NCBI GenBank assembly: GCA_964036295.1
Contig: OZ038470.1
Location: forward strand, 8,523,078-8,587,077
Length of the DNA stretch: 64,000 nucleotides
Source of the DNA: Plumapathes pennacea
Lineage: Eukaryota; Cnidaria; Anthozoa; Antipatharia; Myriopathidae
Reading direction: 5' to 3'
Below, piece by piece: positions 13,401 through 28,400 of this stretch. Below the pieces are notes generated by a model. The model had not been told where the DNA came from. It saw only the letters and a program-made list of their open reading frames with translations, and ran no database searches. Position numbers and translations under genes: made by a program. Numbering within the stretch: position 1 is the first letter of the stretch; each line of letters starts with the position of its first letter.

Positions 13401-16400
13401 AGGTGACTTCCCAAAATCCTCGACAACACTTCTCCATTCCAATGGATAGATTTGAGAGAGCGATTTCAATGCGTTCATCAGGAGCTGCAAGAAATGAATT
13501 AGAGGCGGTATTGCTGGCACACAGCACATAGCACGGCATTGTACGGAGTACAGTACAGTACACAGCATGGCACAACAGAGTATAGCACGTACAGCACAGC
13601 CCAACACAGTACGGCCAGCACGGCACAGTTCCACTTCTCTACACATTACCGTTGCCGCAAGACTCGCAGCTTCCTTGCATTTGAGGTGGATCGTGAACTG
13701 TAGCGTTTTCGTGATTTGTTCTTTATACTTCAGTAACGCCGGTCCGTTTGATCGTGACACCTGAGAAATAAAACCAAGAAAATGCTTCGGGAAACCTGCG
13801 TTTATCCGAAGTCCAAGAGCACAAAGAATCAAAGCAGCTGTAAGCTCGTGAATTTGTAAAAAGTAATTTTGCGGGAGTGGGTATTTAATAGATCTGACTG
13901 TGGAAGTTCGTATCCGTTTCCGCGGGCCTCCACTTTTTCTGAACTGCGTATTCGATTTAGTCTCAGTTTTGAAACCCTCATTTACAAGGCGCCAAAGGGT
14001 GAAAATTATAAAACTTAGGGGCTCGAAATGGAAAAATTTAAAATTCTTCACTGAGTGCCAAATCTTTGAACCGGAACGAGACCCGGAGTCGCAAAGAAAA
14101 TAGTCTATCCGTGACTTCATTACTCGTGTCATGCACAGCTTATCTTCAACATCTACATATTCATCAGAGACCATGATACTCCAGCCTGGGCTGCATCCAA
14201 ACTAAATACGTGCTTAAAGAAAACATGCCTTTCTTCTTTTGGCTGAGTTTCAAATTGAAGTTTAAGTAAGCCTGATACACTTGTTGACATTACTTGCGGT
14301 TTTGGTCAAATTCATTTTTGAATTATTCTTCTTCCAGTTCTATACAGTATTTTTCATTGCTGGCGAAAATTATGCGAAGCAAAGCAAATATAATCAAACA
14401 ATAGAAATATTTCGACAAGCTGAAGTCGCTCCGACCTGTCAGTGGTGTCACGGGTCTTTCAAAATTGACTTACGCTTGTCAAACAACCAAGAATTTACCA
14501 AACCTCTGTGATAATGGTTCTGAAGTGCAACAGATCTACTGGCAATTCAGGAATACAATGATAACAATCAAAATAATTTCAGAAAACGTCTTCCTGTCTC
14601 TTCGTTTCTTCATGCGTATTCGCTAATGCTCAAACTTGGAAGTCAATTGTTGACACAGCATGACAGATTGACTGACTGACGCAGTCTTAACCGCAATAAG
14701 GTGGGACGCTTAAAAATGCCACCCCAAAAACTACTTCAGCAATCGCATTCTCGATTTTGTTGCGTTGTCCGTAATATCGATACTGGCCAAATTGGGAAAA
14801 GAACGACTTCCATATTTGGAATCCATTGTTGACAGCACCGGGACACATTCCAGGCGGACTAACCACATAAAGCTGCGCTTCGCGAGCTTAAACATAGGTC
14901 CGCAAAGCGTACGTGAAGCTATTTGCTGGTTGATGATCGTCTATGATAGTGCATGATAGTTCATGATAGTTCGTGTTAAAACGGGCGTGAGAGTTCGAAC
15001 TATCATTGAATATTATCACCGTGATCGGGATTTTACACTATGCCAACTGTTCCTATGCATGACCACACACAAATGCACAAACATGGCAGTTTATTATATA
15101 ATTATTTTGAGCTAATCAACATAAAAGGAGCAAAGTATAGCTCTGAAATATTTCAAGTCGTTCTGTAAATTTCTGCGAGGTAAGCCAGATTTTGACTCGT
15201 TATAATAGTTTCGTATTAACGTAACACACTCCAGCCAAACAAATCTGTTTCTCGTGCTCTTCGAACGGTGGTGAAAAGGATTCACAGTAAAATTTCCTGT
15301 CGATTTTTCATTAGCGACAAAACCCGCTTTTACTTTTATAAACAAACAACTCAGACACACCACAGTCGATCTGCTTCTGCAATAATTATGTCATGAAATC
15401 ATGTGTCAACAAACATATCATGCGAGGTAAACCGGATTTTGACTCGTTATAATAGTTTCGTATTAACGTAACACACTCCAGCCAAACAAACCTGTTTCTC
15501 GTGCTATTCGAATGGTGGTGAAAAGGATTCACAGTAAAATTACCTGTCGATTTTTCAGTCGATTTTTCATTAGCTACAGAATCCACTCGAGACAATTTTA
15601 TAAACAAACAACTTAGACATACCACAGTCGATCTACATCTGCAATTATGCTGTGAAATCATGCGTCAACAAACATATCAGCGAACGCAAAAAGACTCGGA
15701 ATAAGCGATTTTCACATAGAACCAAAGAATCAGCAACACTCATAGCCGCCATTAAATAGTATTTTGATTCTCCACGTGCGAGAGAGCCATATTTAGAAGA
15801 CCCCTCCCTGGAGAGGTTATTTAGCTTCTGACATTCTGTCGCCAAGTTATAACATTAGCACGGAAACACTTTACTGGAAATCTCTCTGTGCATTCTTTGT
15901 GTTAAGTAGATAATAAAGGACAAACTTTCTCACAGGTCCTGCACCACGACGGCTTTTATATGGATAAAACTTTATGCCCCTCCCCCCTCAGAAGTTTTTG
16001 CCACCTAGAGGGGGAACATTTCATTGACCTAATGAGATGGGCCGAACGTAAACCAACGGTAGTTTGTCCGAGACGATGACATAGAAGCTATTTGCATATA
16101 TGCAAATAGCTTCAGAAACGATCACGATACGTGAAGAGAACTTCTGCGTTGCATTGACAATGGCATTGTAGTACAATGCAGAGAACTGCAGGCAGGAAAT
16201 CTCGTACTGAGGTTAGAGTTCTTTACACCTTTCAAATTAAAATTCTCCCAACATCACTTATAACTTTTACTTCAAACAAGTTGGGAGAATTGAGGTAAAA
16301 ATCTCTCACCTCTGCCACGATCTGAAGGTTCCACAGCAGTTGAGCGTCCACCTCTTCTTGGTCTTTTATTTCCTCGACTATACAGAACATAAAAAGAGAG

Positions 16401-19400
16401 CGCTTACATTAAACATATAAAATGTTTCCACTTTAAACTCACAGAGTAGTGTTCCAAATGGCTTAAGAATTGTATAGATTTGTGGACAAAGATGTCACCT
16501 TTTCACGTAGTGAAGGGGGGACAGAATTACTGTAAAAAGTAAGCGGTTTTTGGATAACTGTCGAAAATCAAAACCTAAAAAATTAGAGCACCAATCACAA
16601 AGGTTGGAAGGAAAATTCTTGACCAACCAGACGTCAAAAAGAAAAAAAAAGAAAAAGAAGAAGATGCGGTTGATTTTGCTCCTAACAACAAACCAATTAT
16701 CAGTACAAGAAAATGCAATCGCCACTTGCTTGCTTGCGTGTCAGATCGGAAATGGGCATTAAATTTGTTTCTGGTTAGCCAAATTTGTTTGTACCAATCC
16801 TATACACAATTACTTTTGACAGTCATCCAAAAACCACTGTCTACACAAATTCTAATCAAGGAAAAGAAATATAGGGTGATGGAGCGTTTGAACAGAACAA
16901 AGAGGATCGTAGAGTCGTATAAACAAGCTCTGTACTTATTGAGGGAACTGAGCCTGAAGTGCAAAGTTGATTCAACTCCTCTTTAACCCCAATGCACCAA
17001 CTGACCTGAGGTTAGGTGTTCAATTATGGAACAACAGTGCGGCAAGAATTTACTCAGAGCTTCATTAGGATTCGTCTGCAGAAGGAAACGAAGAATGAAG
17101 AGACAACGACAACAATGAAGTAGATAGGGAAGAGGAGGCGATGTCCGCGAGAAAGAAGGGCGAGAAAAGAAGAATCAAAGCAGCGTTGCCGCTCTAAGCT
17201 CGCCCATTCTTGTTGGTCGATAGGGTTCACATGGTTTTTGTTTAAAATTTTATTTTGCTTTTATAGTTAGTGAGACATTATTCATATAATAGAATCTGCT
17301 CAAAATTGTGCAGAAAGCACTCTTTAGTTGAACCCAGAAACTTCCAAAGAAGAATCTTTTTGTACATTGGACACATAGATTAGGTTCACTATGTTTCAAC
17401 TGTTCCATTGGTGACAAATAATTGTGTTCAAAGCCAGGATTGCAGTCATGATGCTGTAAATAGTGCAGTACAAAATAATATAAATCAAAATGATAATACT
17501 GTTTGTGCAGTTAGTTGCTCAAACAACAAAGATTGTGATTCTTCAGCTGTTGAGGAATGAAAAGCTTATTTGAGAGATTATAAAAGAAAGCAAAGAATGG
17601 ATCAACAATATCTTGCTAAAGATAAGCTAATGAGAATGCACATGAAACAGAAAAAGTAATCCCAAAGTAAAACAAAAAGAAGATAAAGCTAAGAAAATAT
17701 ACAGAGAAGCAAACCCAGATTATGTGAAAGAAAAAGAAAGACAGGCCAAAAAAAGAAAAAGGGAAAAGGACCCAGATTTTGTTAAAGAAAAAGAGACAAG
17801 CCAAAAAAATAAAAAGGCAAAAAAATCCACAATTAGTGAGACTAAAAGAAAAACAGACGAAGCAAAAACAAAGAGTAAACAAATATTAAAAACCACTGAG
17901 GGTCTTATTAAGCAACTTCATGAAAATATTAAATGTGGACCTGAGTTATGTGTACTTGCTGTGATCAACTTTGGTACAAAGCTGGTGTGATTAGATGTCA
18001 TGAACATTCATTCAACTCAGATCTTAATGCATCAGTCAAACTTTGTATCACTGGGGAAGAAAGTGTGAACAATTCTGAATGGATTTGTAGAACTTGTCAT
18101 CAAAACATCAAAGCTGGTAAGATGCCAAGTTGTGCAAAGGCCAATAAAATGACATTCCCACATAAGCCACATAAAGCCTTAATTTTTATGTTTCGTATTT
18201 GGCCGCTGCTTACACAGATGAACATATTTGCGAACCTTAATCTTGCTCTTATTTACAAGTTTTACGTGCCTCGTTAGACAGTGATTGGCACGGGTTTCAT
18301 GCTTTTTACAACATTCGGCAAGAGCAGACGACTTGGGAACAAATTTACTTATGTAGCGACGTACCTTACGCCGCACGTGTTTGCTCTTTCGCAAAAGCCT
18401 TCGAACTTTGCGTAATGGAATACGCGACGGTTCTCTCGCTCGCTTCCGATTAGTCTTACCCTTCCACGTAAAATGGTAACGCGACCGTCCGTCGAGCATT
18501 TCACGTTCAGATGTTTCTACCGCAACACAATCCTTGCCATTCGATCTGGCGACGTGATAGCTTGTGTCAATCACAGCTGTAGAAGCACCCTCGTTTAACG
18601 CCTGGTCTTTGTTTACAAAACAGCACAATGTCTGCGTTTCATGATCACAGCATTTCATTAATTTCAGTGTCGCTCAATCGCGGTATATTTTCGTAATCAC
18701 AGCACAATCCCTACATTCGTAGAAACACCCAGGCCTAATGGCCAAACAAACTTCGAATGCTTGACAACCATGACAAACAAGAAATTCCACATGAAGCTTG
18801 GACGTCTTCTGTTTGAACGAACTGCGTAACACGACCATGCCCAAATTTGGAAACTGACAAGTTCCTTCTGTGGAAATTCCTTATTTGGAAGTCCATTGTT
18901 GACACAGAAGCCTGGAAGGACACCGTGACAACTTCAAGCTCGCCTTCACTTCGTGAGGCGAGCTTAAAAACAACAACAACAGCAACAAGGTGTGGCGTGA
19001 CGTGTTTAGACAAGGTGGAGGAGGAAAAAAACTAGAAGGAGAATGATCAGAAGGGGAAGCTAGTCATGACAGACAACAGGACACTCCTACAGTATGTACC
19101 TTAGCTGCGGCTCTACACATGTCAGCCGCCATTCTCCCGGCAACTTTAGTCTCAAGGACTTTTGTTGAACAAAACCTGAAGAGCTGATCCAAGGCAGCCT
19201 GAAGCGAAAACAAAATTAAGTTGTCAGAATTTTCCAGACAAAGCAGACCACCTGATGTAAACAGGAGGCCAAAGGTCAAAACACAGGTCGGACAATTGAG
19301 AGGACCAACGCGTTATCAACCTTTATAAACCTTAAGACCTCGGGGTTGCTAGCCAACAAGTTTCTGCTTCACAACGGAGAAAAAGTAAATGGGAATCGTA

Positions 19401-22400
19401 ACACAACCAAACTTTATTGGTGGAATGCATTTCACTCGTTTGAATGTGAATTTTCCAAACCATTTGAGAAGAAATGTATCGTGATGTAGTGAGAATTGTA
19501 GTTCAGTCAGCAGAGAAAGCTTTTCCAAGTTTAACCGAAAAGTTCGCTTTCCTTATGGAAATATTTCACTGTCTCATCTCCAACATTGCTCGGAAACAGA
19601 CTTGAAAGTACACTAGATCATCTATGTATCTCTATTTAGCCTATTAAACGATACTATTAGCAGATAATTTATGTCTTATTTAATCTAAGTGCTATAATTT
19701 TAGCTTATAAAATTTATAATTCTTAATGGGCTTGACAACAATATTTGGGCTATGTCCTTTTTCTTGCTTTGTGTTATTGTCTTATATACTGTAATATATA
19801 CACAGTGTAATACACTGTTATCCGGCGTAGACCGTGATCAAATGTTTTAAAGTTTAACTTAAAAAAAAAAACCTAGGCGGATAGCATTCCGTTGCGTCGC
19901 AAAAACCATACCAGATACGCAATAACGCTATCTTCGCATCGACTATTGGGACGGAGCGCTGTTGCTCCACTCCGCTTCTGAATGTGGTAGCGTAAAATAA
20001 AAAGATAGAACTCTATTTTACGTGATCGTTTACTAATAGCTATAGTGTGCCCCGAGGCGGAAAAACACAAGCTAATTTACAGGTAACGCCACGAACTAAC
20101 TCTACACAGATGAACAGAAATGAATAGAACTACAGTCGAACCCCGCTATTTCGAAGTCGCACGGGACATGAAAAAAAGTTCGAAATAGTGGGGTTTCGAA
20201 ATAACCGATAGTAAATGACTGAAAATATATCCAAGGGGATTTTGCTTGACTTCGAAACCGAGTTCGAAATAGCGAAGTTCGACTGTATACAATAAGTAAA
20301 AAATCAATACTGTAACTAAATATGCAGAGTAAAAATTTGTTATAAGGAAACAAATTGAGAAGTAAAATAGAACAAGCGGTATGTTCGTTTATCTTCTCTA
20401 ATTTGTTAGCAGAAGTATAATTACAATAATTCAATGTCATGAAGACCTTTCTTAAAGGTATCGAGGTTGGCTGCCGTTCGCACTGTGTACCGTGTCGGAT
20501 AGGTTTTCAGAACGATCCCGGAGCGGAGCGCGAACAATCTTTCCAAAGACCACGATCGTTCCTAACAGTTCGGTATTCGATATCCTACAGAAAACTATCT
20601 GGTATACATATCTGCCCCAAACATGCCTCGCAGAGTTTACAACAGTACACTGTAGTGGATATGTTTAGCATTGGATCAAAAACCTGGCACAGTGCAAACG
20701 TAGCCTAAAGATGATGATACCGTGCGTTAGTACAAACTTCTCAAACTCATGCTTTTATAAACCAAAGTGGATGGGATTAACCGATACAGCATCAAACACT
20801 GTTTTGAGTGTTTGATCTAGCTTCTAACTCTAGGGATAAACACTTCTTAATTTGCTGAGACTTCTTTGAGAACTTATTTCAAAAACTTGCGCTTCGTCCT
20901 TGTTAAAGGATTCCAAATACCTCGAAACAAAAACAGCACTCAGCCGCCATTTATTGTTTTCGGTGTTTGGAATCCCTCATGAAACACTCGCACTCGTTTT
21001 TCAATATAACGTTATTACCGTGAAAATCTTTGGGGAGCTCTGCATCAGTATCGTGTGGAACGTGGATGCCACACCCATTCCCATCATGCCTTCCTGGCTG
21101 TTTCTCTGGTCGGTCCCACTTTCCAACTCGGATGTATTGTCAAATGATGAGTTTTCAATCATCACAAAGCACCTGAAACGCAGTACATAGGACTGTTGTG
21201 AACGTGGGGAGAGTCATAATCCAACCTTCATCATTGCCATCATCGTCATCGTCATGGTTGTCTTGTCATCACTACTACCACCATCATTGCCATCACCATC
21301 ACCGTCACCATCATCACCACTATTGTCCTCGTCATCACCATCTGCAACAATACCACCACCACCACAACCACCACCATCGTCGTCACCACCACCACCATCG
21401 CCATTATCGTACCATCCTCATCGTCATCCATGAACATCATATCATCACCATGAACCCACTTATTGCATTGTCACTGCCCACCTGTCCATGAACTGCAACA
21501 CGAAGTCTTCAAATCGTCCAGTAGCGAAGCACAGCTCTTTCTCATCCTTCAAGCGCAAAGTAAATATACAATATGCTGTTTATCGACTGATTATTTGAAT
21601 TTATATAAAGCAAAACTTGACAAATGAACAAATATTTTTTCAAAGACATCGTGCCGAAACCCAGAAACACAGACTCTTGTTACCTCTGACATGTCCATCA
21701 CTCCAACGGCCTCGGAACAATCCACCACAGGAATCAGAGAGATGATGGTCGACAGAAACGTAAAGGTACGCTGTGTATGAGGAAGAAAGAAGGCAGACAG
21801 AGGGTGAGAACAAGAAAAGAGGAAAGAAGAGAGAAAGACAGAGGGAATGAGAGAAGAAGGGAGAGACAAATAGGGACAAGGACAGAGACAGAGACAGAGA
21901 AGGGAGGGAATGAGAAAAGAGAAAAGAGGAGACAAACAGAGAGAAGAGAGAAAGACAGGGAATTAGAGAAGATAGGGGAGACACATATAGACAAGGGCAG
22001 AGACAGAGACGGAAGGGAATGAGAAAAGAGAGGGAGAGAATCAACGTCAGTGACTTCCTAAACCTTTGAACATTTTTACGTCGTTCCTGTACTGCAGGGG
22101 CCAATAAGCCTTTTGCAGCTAGAAGTCACATGACCCAAAGTTCAACACATGAAATTTTGTGTACTCTAAATAGAAAGAGACTCAGGCCAGTAGCATTAAA
22201 AGTGGCGATATTTTAAAATTCAGAAATATTTCTAAAAGGTTCTGTGTAAGAAACGTCTATAGACCCCTTCACGGTATTGAATGCACGATGGGTAATCAGG
22301 GCAAGAACAAAGAGACATGGCGACGACACGTGCGAGAAGTCTCGGTCTACTAGTAAAATCGCTCACAACCAGAACAACTGAAAGCTTGCAAATGACAATT

Positions 22401-25400
22401 TGGAGTGTTTTGAAGTTCCACCGATCAAAAAAACGAATACATAGCAGTTTATTCGTCTTCAATACCGATCATGCATTCAATACCGTGAAAGAGTCTATTG
22501 TCGTCTCTCGGGAGTCGCGGTTTTGCCGAGCGACAGCTAATCTGGAGCCCTTTGGGCACGCCAGTAGACAGCTACATCGGAGAAAATTTAGCGACACAAT
22601 ACTTTTGAAGCAGTGCCTACTCATGATTTAAATTTTCATTTAGTTGACCCGAACGCGAGCGATTGCCACGTCAGATGCCTGCTTCAGCGCCGCGAAATTA
22701 ATCTTTTGGGGCTCAATCTATTGTTTGACGATGCCAGGGCAATTCCATCCCAGGAAGAACATTGTAAGGTGAAAGGGGAAGCAACTGTAGCTCTCTATGG
22801 CAAATACGAGGATTTCAGGATTTCTCGGTCAGTTTTTCCGATGGCAACGTGAGGAACCAGGAAAAAGTGTCTCCGTATTCATTATGACTTTGTAACTTTG
22901 CCTATTCTAGGTTGCTAAAATTTTGTTCCGTTTTTTGCAAAGCTCTATTGCTTTCATTGTCTCTTACTAACTAATGCTCGGGTTAAACGTCGATCTTAGC
23001 ATGCGTCGAACTCAATGCAAATGAGCAAAATCCATTTTTTAGCCCGGGCCTAAGAAGAACGGCTGTCGTAATTTCTCAAACTGACGTCCACATCCTGACA
23101 ACAACCTAAAACAAAAGCATTTAAAGTCCCAAGCGAGTGCACGATGACCCCGAGATCATGTCAATTTCACATATTCACGTGCTTCTTTTGTCTTCTGCGA
23201 GGTTGCAGTCGATGCTGTCAAGTCTACTAATTTGTATCACCAATAGCGCACCATCAATGATATACGCTGTATGTTTATTTCGTAGTTGTTGGCTCTAAAT
23301 TAAACTGTCAGCCTATTTTGTTCAAGCATTCTTGTTCAAAGTAGTGCTTTGGAAATTGTCGCCGGCCGTGCTCGTGCAAGATTAACTTAATGAGACTTCA
23401 GTCACCAAATCATGAGAAGTACTGCTGCAGTATTGTGTCGCTCAATAATCGCCTACGCAGCTCTCTCCAAACGCGCCCGGATGGCTTCAGATTAGCTGAC
23501 GCTCAGCAAAAACGCAACTCCCGAAAGACGACAGTTTGACCCCCAAAATGGCGGATAAACAAAAGCACGTGATTTATGACGTCAGCTTGCACTAGGCTCA
23601 ATATTCTGCCAAAAGAAAATTCCGCCAGTTATATGCCCACACAGTTGTAAGCCTGCACCATTTTACATATAAGAATATCACGGTAACTGAAGTTTGAACG
23701 GAGCAGCTTCTGCTATTCACTTGAACGGACTGAAAGAACGGTTTATTATCGCAACCTTTCTGTTAACAGGAAAGGAGACCCCTTCACGGATTTGAATGCA
23801 TGATGGGTGATCAGGGTAAATAAACTGCATATACATTCGTTTTTCTGATCGGTGGAACTTCGGAGCACTCCAAATTGTCATTTGCAAACTTTCAGTGGTT
23901 CTAGATTGTGAATAATTTCGCTATATCAAACTGAGACTTCTAGCAGCGTCGCCGCCATGTTTCTTTGTTCTTGCCCTGATTAAAAATCATGCATTCAAAT
24001 CCGTGAAGGGGTCTATTGACTCCAGTGCCGATAAAAGTTGGTTTCTGTATACGAACTACCAAACATTTTTTTCATCCCGGATATAAGCCCTCGGTTATGA
24101 GTACTAATCCCCCCTTGCCCCCAAAAGGGCCTAGAACCGGGATTTTACGGTAGTTGTCACAAAAGAATGCTCCCTAACGCGAACAGTAAGGTACGCATTC
24201 TCACCATAGCTTTTCTGAAGTCGTTCGGGTCAATTCCTGGTAGCACCATCTGTAGCAACGGCAAGACATGAGTTCTCCCGTCTGAGTACGACTGGTCCGA
24301 CTGCACCAATGTTCTTGCTACTGACGTCACACAGTTGAGGGTGGCGGTCAGCTGATGTGGTTCCGTGACGGTATCGAGTGCCGTGTATAATCTGACAAGA
24401 TTGAGAAGAATCTAGATGCACTGACATCCATGCGTTCAACTCATGAAGCTAAAGTTGATGTGAACAAGCTGAACGTCGCAAAAGTGGCCTAACTGAGCTG
24501 GTGACAACCCTTCGCCAGACCAAGTTCATTCATTCATTCATTCATTCATTCAATCATTGAACAGACGAAGGGCTGCCATCCGAAGCATCAGCTAAAACCA
24601 TATTACGGCGTTTAGCTTATCGACACCTAGCAAATCCACACCAACCTGCAGCTGACATATTGTACGTTTTAACTCTACGCTACCGCGGATTAAAACTAGT
24701 TCTTGCAGAGACTAGCATTCCAACTGTCGTTCACTCATTCACCCAGTCATTTGTTCATTCAGACAAAAACTCAGTCATTCAGATATTCAGGCATTCATTC
24801 ACACAGTCATTCAACCAATATATCCTACCATCGTCCAGTCAGTTAGTCACAATGGAATGCTGGTATTTGTAAGAACTAGTTTTAGACAGTTATTTGGTTA
24901 TCCTTCATTCATTCAATCCTTCCTTCAACCAGTCAGTAATTTATTTGGTCAGTCAGTCGGTCAGTCGGTCATTTGATCATTCATTCATTCCTTCATCACA
25001 TCATTCATTGAGTTATTGAGTATGAACTTACTTGTCCAGTAGAGTGGGCATGACGACATCAGGTTTAATGAGAGCGAGGTTGTGCAGTGCGCCAGCTGCG
25101 TCAAAGTTTCCAGTCTTGTGAAAAACAGACAAGATGACGGAGGGCTTCAAACACTCCACAAACTTCAGCAGATCATCCTCCGTGATGTGCGCTTCTTTGG
25201 GAATACAAGGTACCCACGAGGCTCTTGTAAACCTTTCCCTAAACGAACCCAAAATGCGCATGCTGGTTATCAACACAATCGCTCCTGCCACGTTCGTTTT
25301 TGTTTTTGTTTTTGTTTTTTTCTTGCATTTCTTTGTTCACTTTCTCCGTCTGTCTGTCCGTCTGTCCTTCTCTTCTCTATCTGTTCCTATTAGTCAGTCA

Positions 25401-28400
25401 GTCAGTCAGTCTGTCTGTCTGTACCTACCTGTCCGTGTGTCGCTATTTGTCTTTTCTCCACACAGGGGTTCCCAACACACAGCAGTCAATTATTGCGACA
25501 CGCATATTTGATGAGCCTACGGCTCCACGTGCGATTTACAGTAGCAGATTCAAATTGGTCCTGTGAACCTCAAAATCGACAGTAAATACTTTAAAGCACA
25601 CAAACCTTGCCTGACTAGCCTCAGAACCGCTCAGACCCAGAGAAATTTCGAGCGGTCTTTTGACTGTTGATACCCGATCGAAATATGCAAAAAAAGATAC
25701 GGAAACCTTCCCATTTCTTACGCTGTAGTTTGAGATACTTCCTTTAGAGTTCCTCTGGGGTCGAAATAGAAGCGAAACTTGGAGGTCCTAGGAGGTTTGG
25801 TAGTTCCTTATTATAAAAAATTCCAAGGGAGGTCACTACCAAATTGCCATGAGACGAATTGCAACAGCACCTCGTTGGAACGTTCAGCGACAAAACTTGC
25901 CCAGCCCACCCAAGTTACTGCGATTGTGCCTTTGATTCTCGCTTTATTTTTCCAAAAAGAGTGGAGAAAAGAACAAATCGTAACAAATTTGAAGAGAAAA
26001 TAAACGATTATGATTGATACAATACGATTGATAAAAACATAACTTAGAGCTGAACGCAAACTTGTACGATCCATTCAAAGGCACAATCGCAGTATGGGGG
26101 TGGGCGGGGCAAGTTTCGTCACGAACATTCCAACGAAGTGCTGTGGATATTCGTCGTCGGTAACCGAATTCGAAATGGTTAAATTTCTTGAGTTATACGA
26201 AGTTTTGTCCAACCAGCTTTCGTCTAGGGCATCTTCGAAGTGTAATCTTGTAAACTGTGGAGTTTATTTCGAGCAATCTGTCGTATTTCACGAGAAACGC
26301 TATAGTGACCTCCCTTTGACTTTCACAGTCAACTCTCTCTAAGCAGACACCTTTCTAAGGCGGACAGCTTGTGGATTTTGTTCTTGACGATTTTCACTTG
26401 TTTCTCTCTAACTAAACTCTCTCTAAGGTGGACACTAAATGCTAGTCCTGATGGTGTCCGCCTTAGAGAGTTCACTGTATATTATAAAGAGTCAACGGCG
26501 GAATGCTGCTCGAAATTTCTCTGGATTTAGGTGCCGCAGAGGCTAGCTAAGCAAGGTTTGTGTACCTTAAGATATTTGCTATCGATTTTGCTTTTGGTTG
26601 AAGGATTTAGGCTGTTTAGGAGTTTGCAGGAGCGATTTAAATTTACCACTACTAGAAATGCAATAATCGCAGATACCCCCTCGCTCTGCCATTGATTGGA
26701 CTTTTACTTTGGTACTGCTCAACAAGAGCAGCCTTTGTTTTACCGAAATGTTGACGCAATCTTTTCTTCGAAGTCAAGTGCTACACGCAATGCTGCATGC
26801 AGGAATGAAAAAAAGAATGGTGTGTGTTATACTTTTTCGTTGAAAAAAGAGTCGATTGCGTGACGCCGCACGTATTTCAGACGGTCGGCACGTCAAATTA
26901 ATTCATACAGTCTGCCAAGCACGTTCTCAAAATTTAATACTTAAATTTTGAGGATGGTCGGCCGCCATAGTACGGGCAAAAAGGAACACTGATTTTCCAA
27001 TTTTGAATTTATAAGCAGTACAATTAAATAGGCTTCCTGTACGATTTTTTTTCTTTTACTCTGGACTGCATGCACTAGACTAAGGCATGCATATTTAATG
27101 AGCTCGAATTGTTTTGTATGTGAACCCGCTCAAAACAACATGATTTCTCCCAGAATCAAAGCAAAACTTGAACGGTTAAATTATACACGGCTTCAGACCT
27201 AGTTATACTTCAAAGGGCGTGTGAACGATTCTCGCTGCAATCACCGCGTGTCAGATTACAGCATTTGTTACAGTTTTTGTCTTGAAAGAAAAAAATAAGA
27301 CATCTGACTAAATCACTCAAGACTCTACGTTTCGATTGCTCTGAGCAAATACGGTAGGCGAAACTGGCAACAGAAGCGTATTAAAACAATACTTCGAGGG
27401 AAAATGATCAGCATGCAGGTTTTACTACATTCTTGAAGTGATCGAGTTACAAGATACGGGATAGAATATATTTGTCGCGTGAATTGTTCGATTTCCACTG
27501 ACTGACCTTTGTTCCTTGTCCCTTCTGAAGAAGTATCTGAGTTTAACACAAAACGGCGTCGGAAGCTCCCGATTTGCTTTCGAGCGCTGTTCCCTTTGCA
27601 GAGCCGTTTCTTCGGCACGCTTCTGTTCATGATGCTGTAGGCTATAACATGTTTGTCGTCTTTTCTCTTGACGTATTTGGCGTTGTTTGATTGTTTCACG
27701 ATTTCGCCTTGCCCGTGCCTGTTCCCTTCTTTTTTGAAGACGAGCTTCGCGAGACCGTTCTGTTTCAAGTTTTCCAGTTTTCAAATTCATTTTCGTGAAC
27801 GCAGTTTACGTACAATTGTTGTCAGTAAAATTAACCACTGGCGAAGACACTAATCGATAATTATTACGTTATTGCTTAGGCACCTGGCCTAAAAGGTCGT
27901 CCGAAGACTGACAGACTGACGAACATTAAATTTCGAGATGGCGATCCGCTTGGAGTCTCCAAATAAGGCGATACTACTGCATTAGCGTCGTGATCATTAT
28001 ACTTTCGCTTACGCTCGGGGATAAAATCACTGCGAAGCCGAACTATATTTTTAATGTGAAAAAAAATGCATGTTCAGTCACGCGTGGATTACTGCGTGCT
28101 TGGTTTACGGCCACGTGTTGGGAACCCCTACGTTTCTCCAGCTGTCCCTACCAATCTAACATTACCAACGTGTATGTCTCTGGCTGTCTGCTTATCTTAC
28201 TTATCTGTCCATTTTTCTCTATTTGCAAAATCCAGCAGCTCGCGTCAAATCAAACCAGTTTATGAAATCAAATCCCAATATATCCATCACACTTTCAACT
28301 GAATAGTCTTGTCGAGAGACGATAAAACAATACAGCCACGATGATGCTCAGAATATCAAACAATAGCCTTCATACCTCAAAGAACTCTGCAGACCAATAC

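Noticed and set aside
13315-14174. Long minus-strand frame of about 300 codons
   Set aside because: Only 13380-13484 and 13650-13760 match PSME4; the rest is intron that happens to be open.
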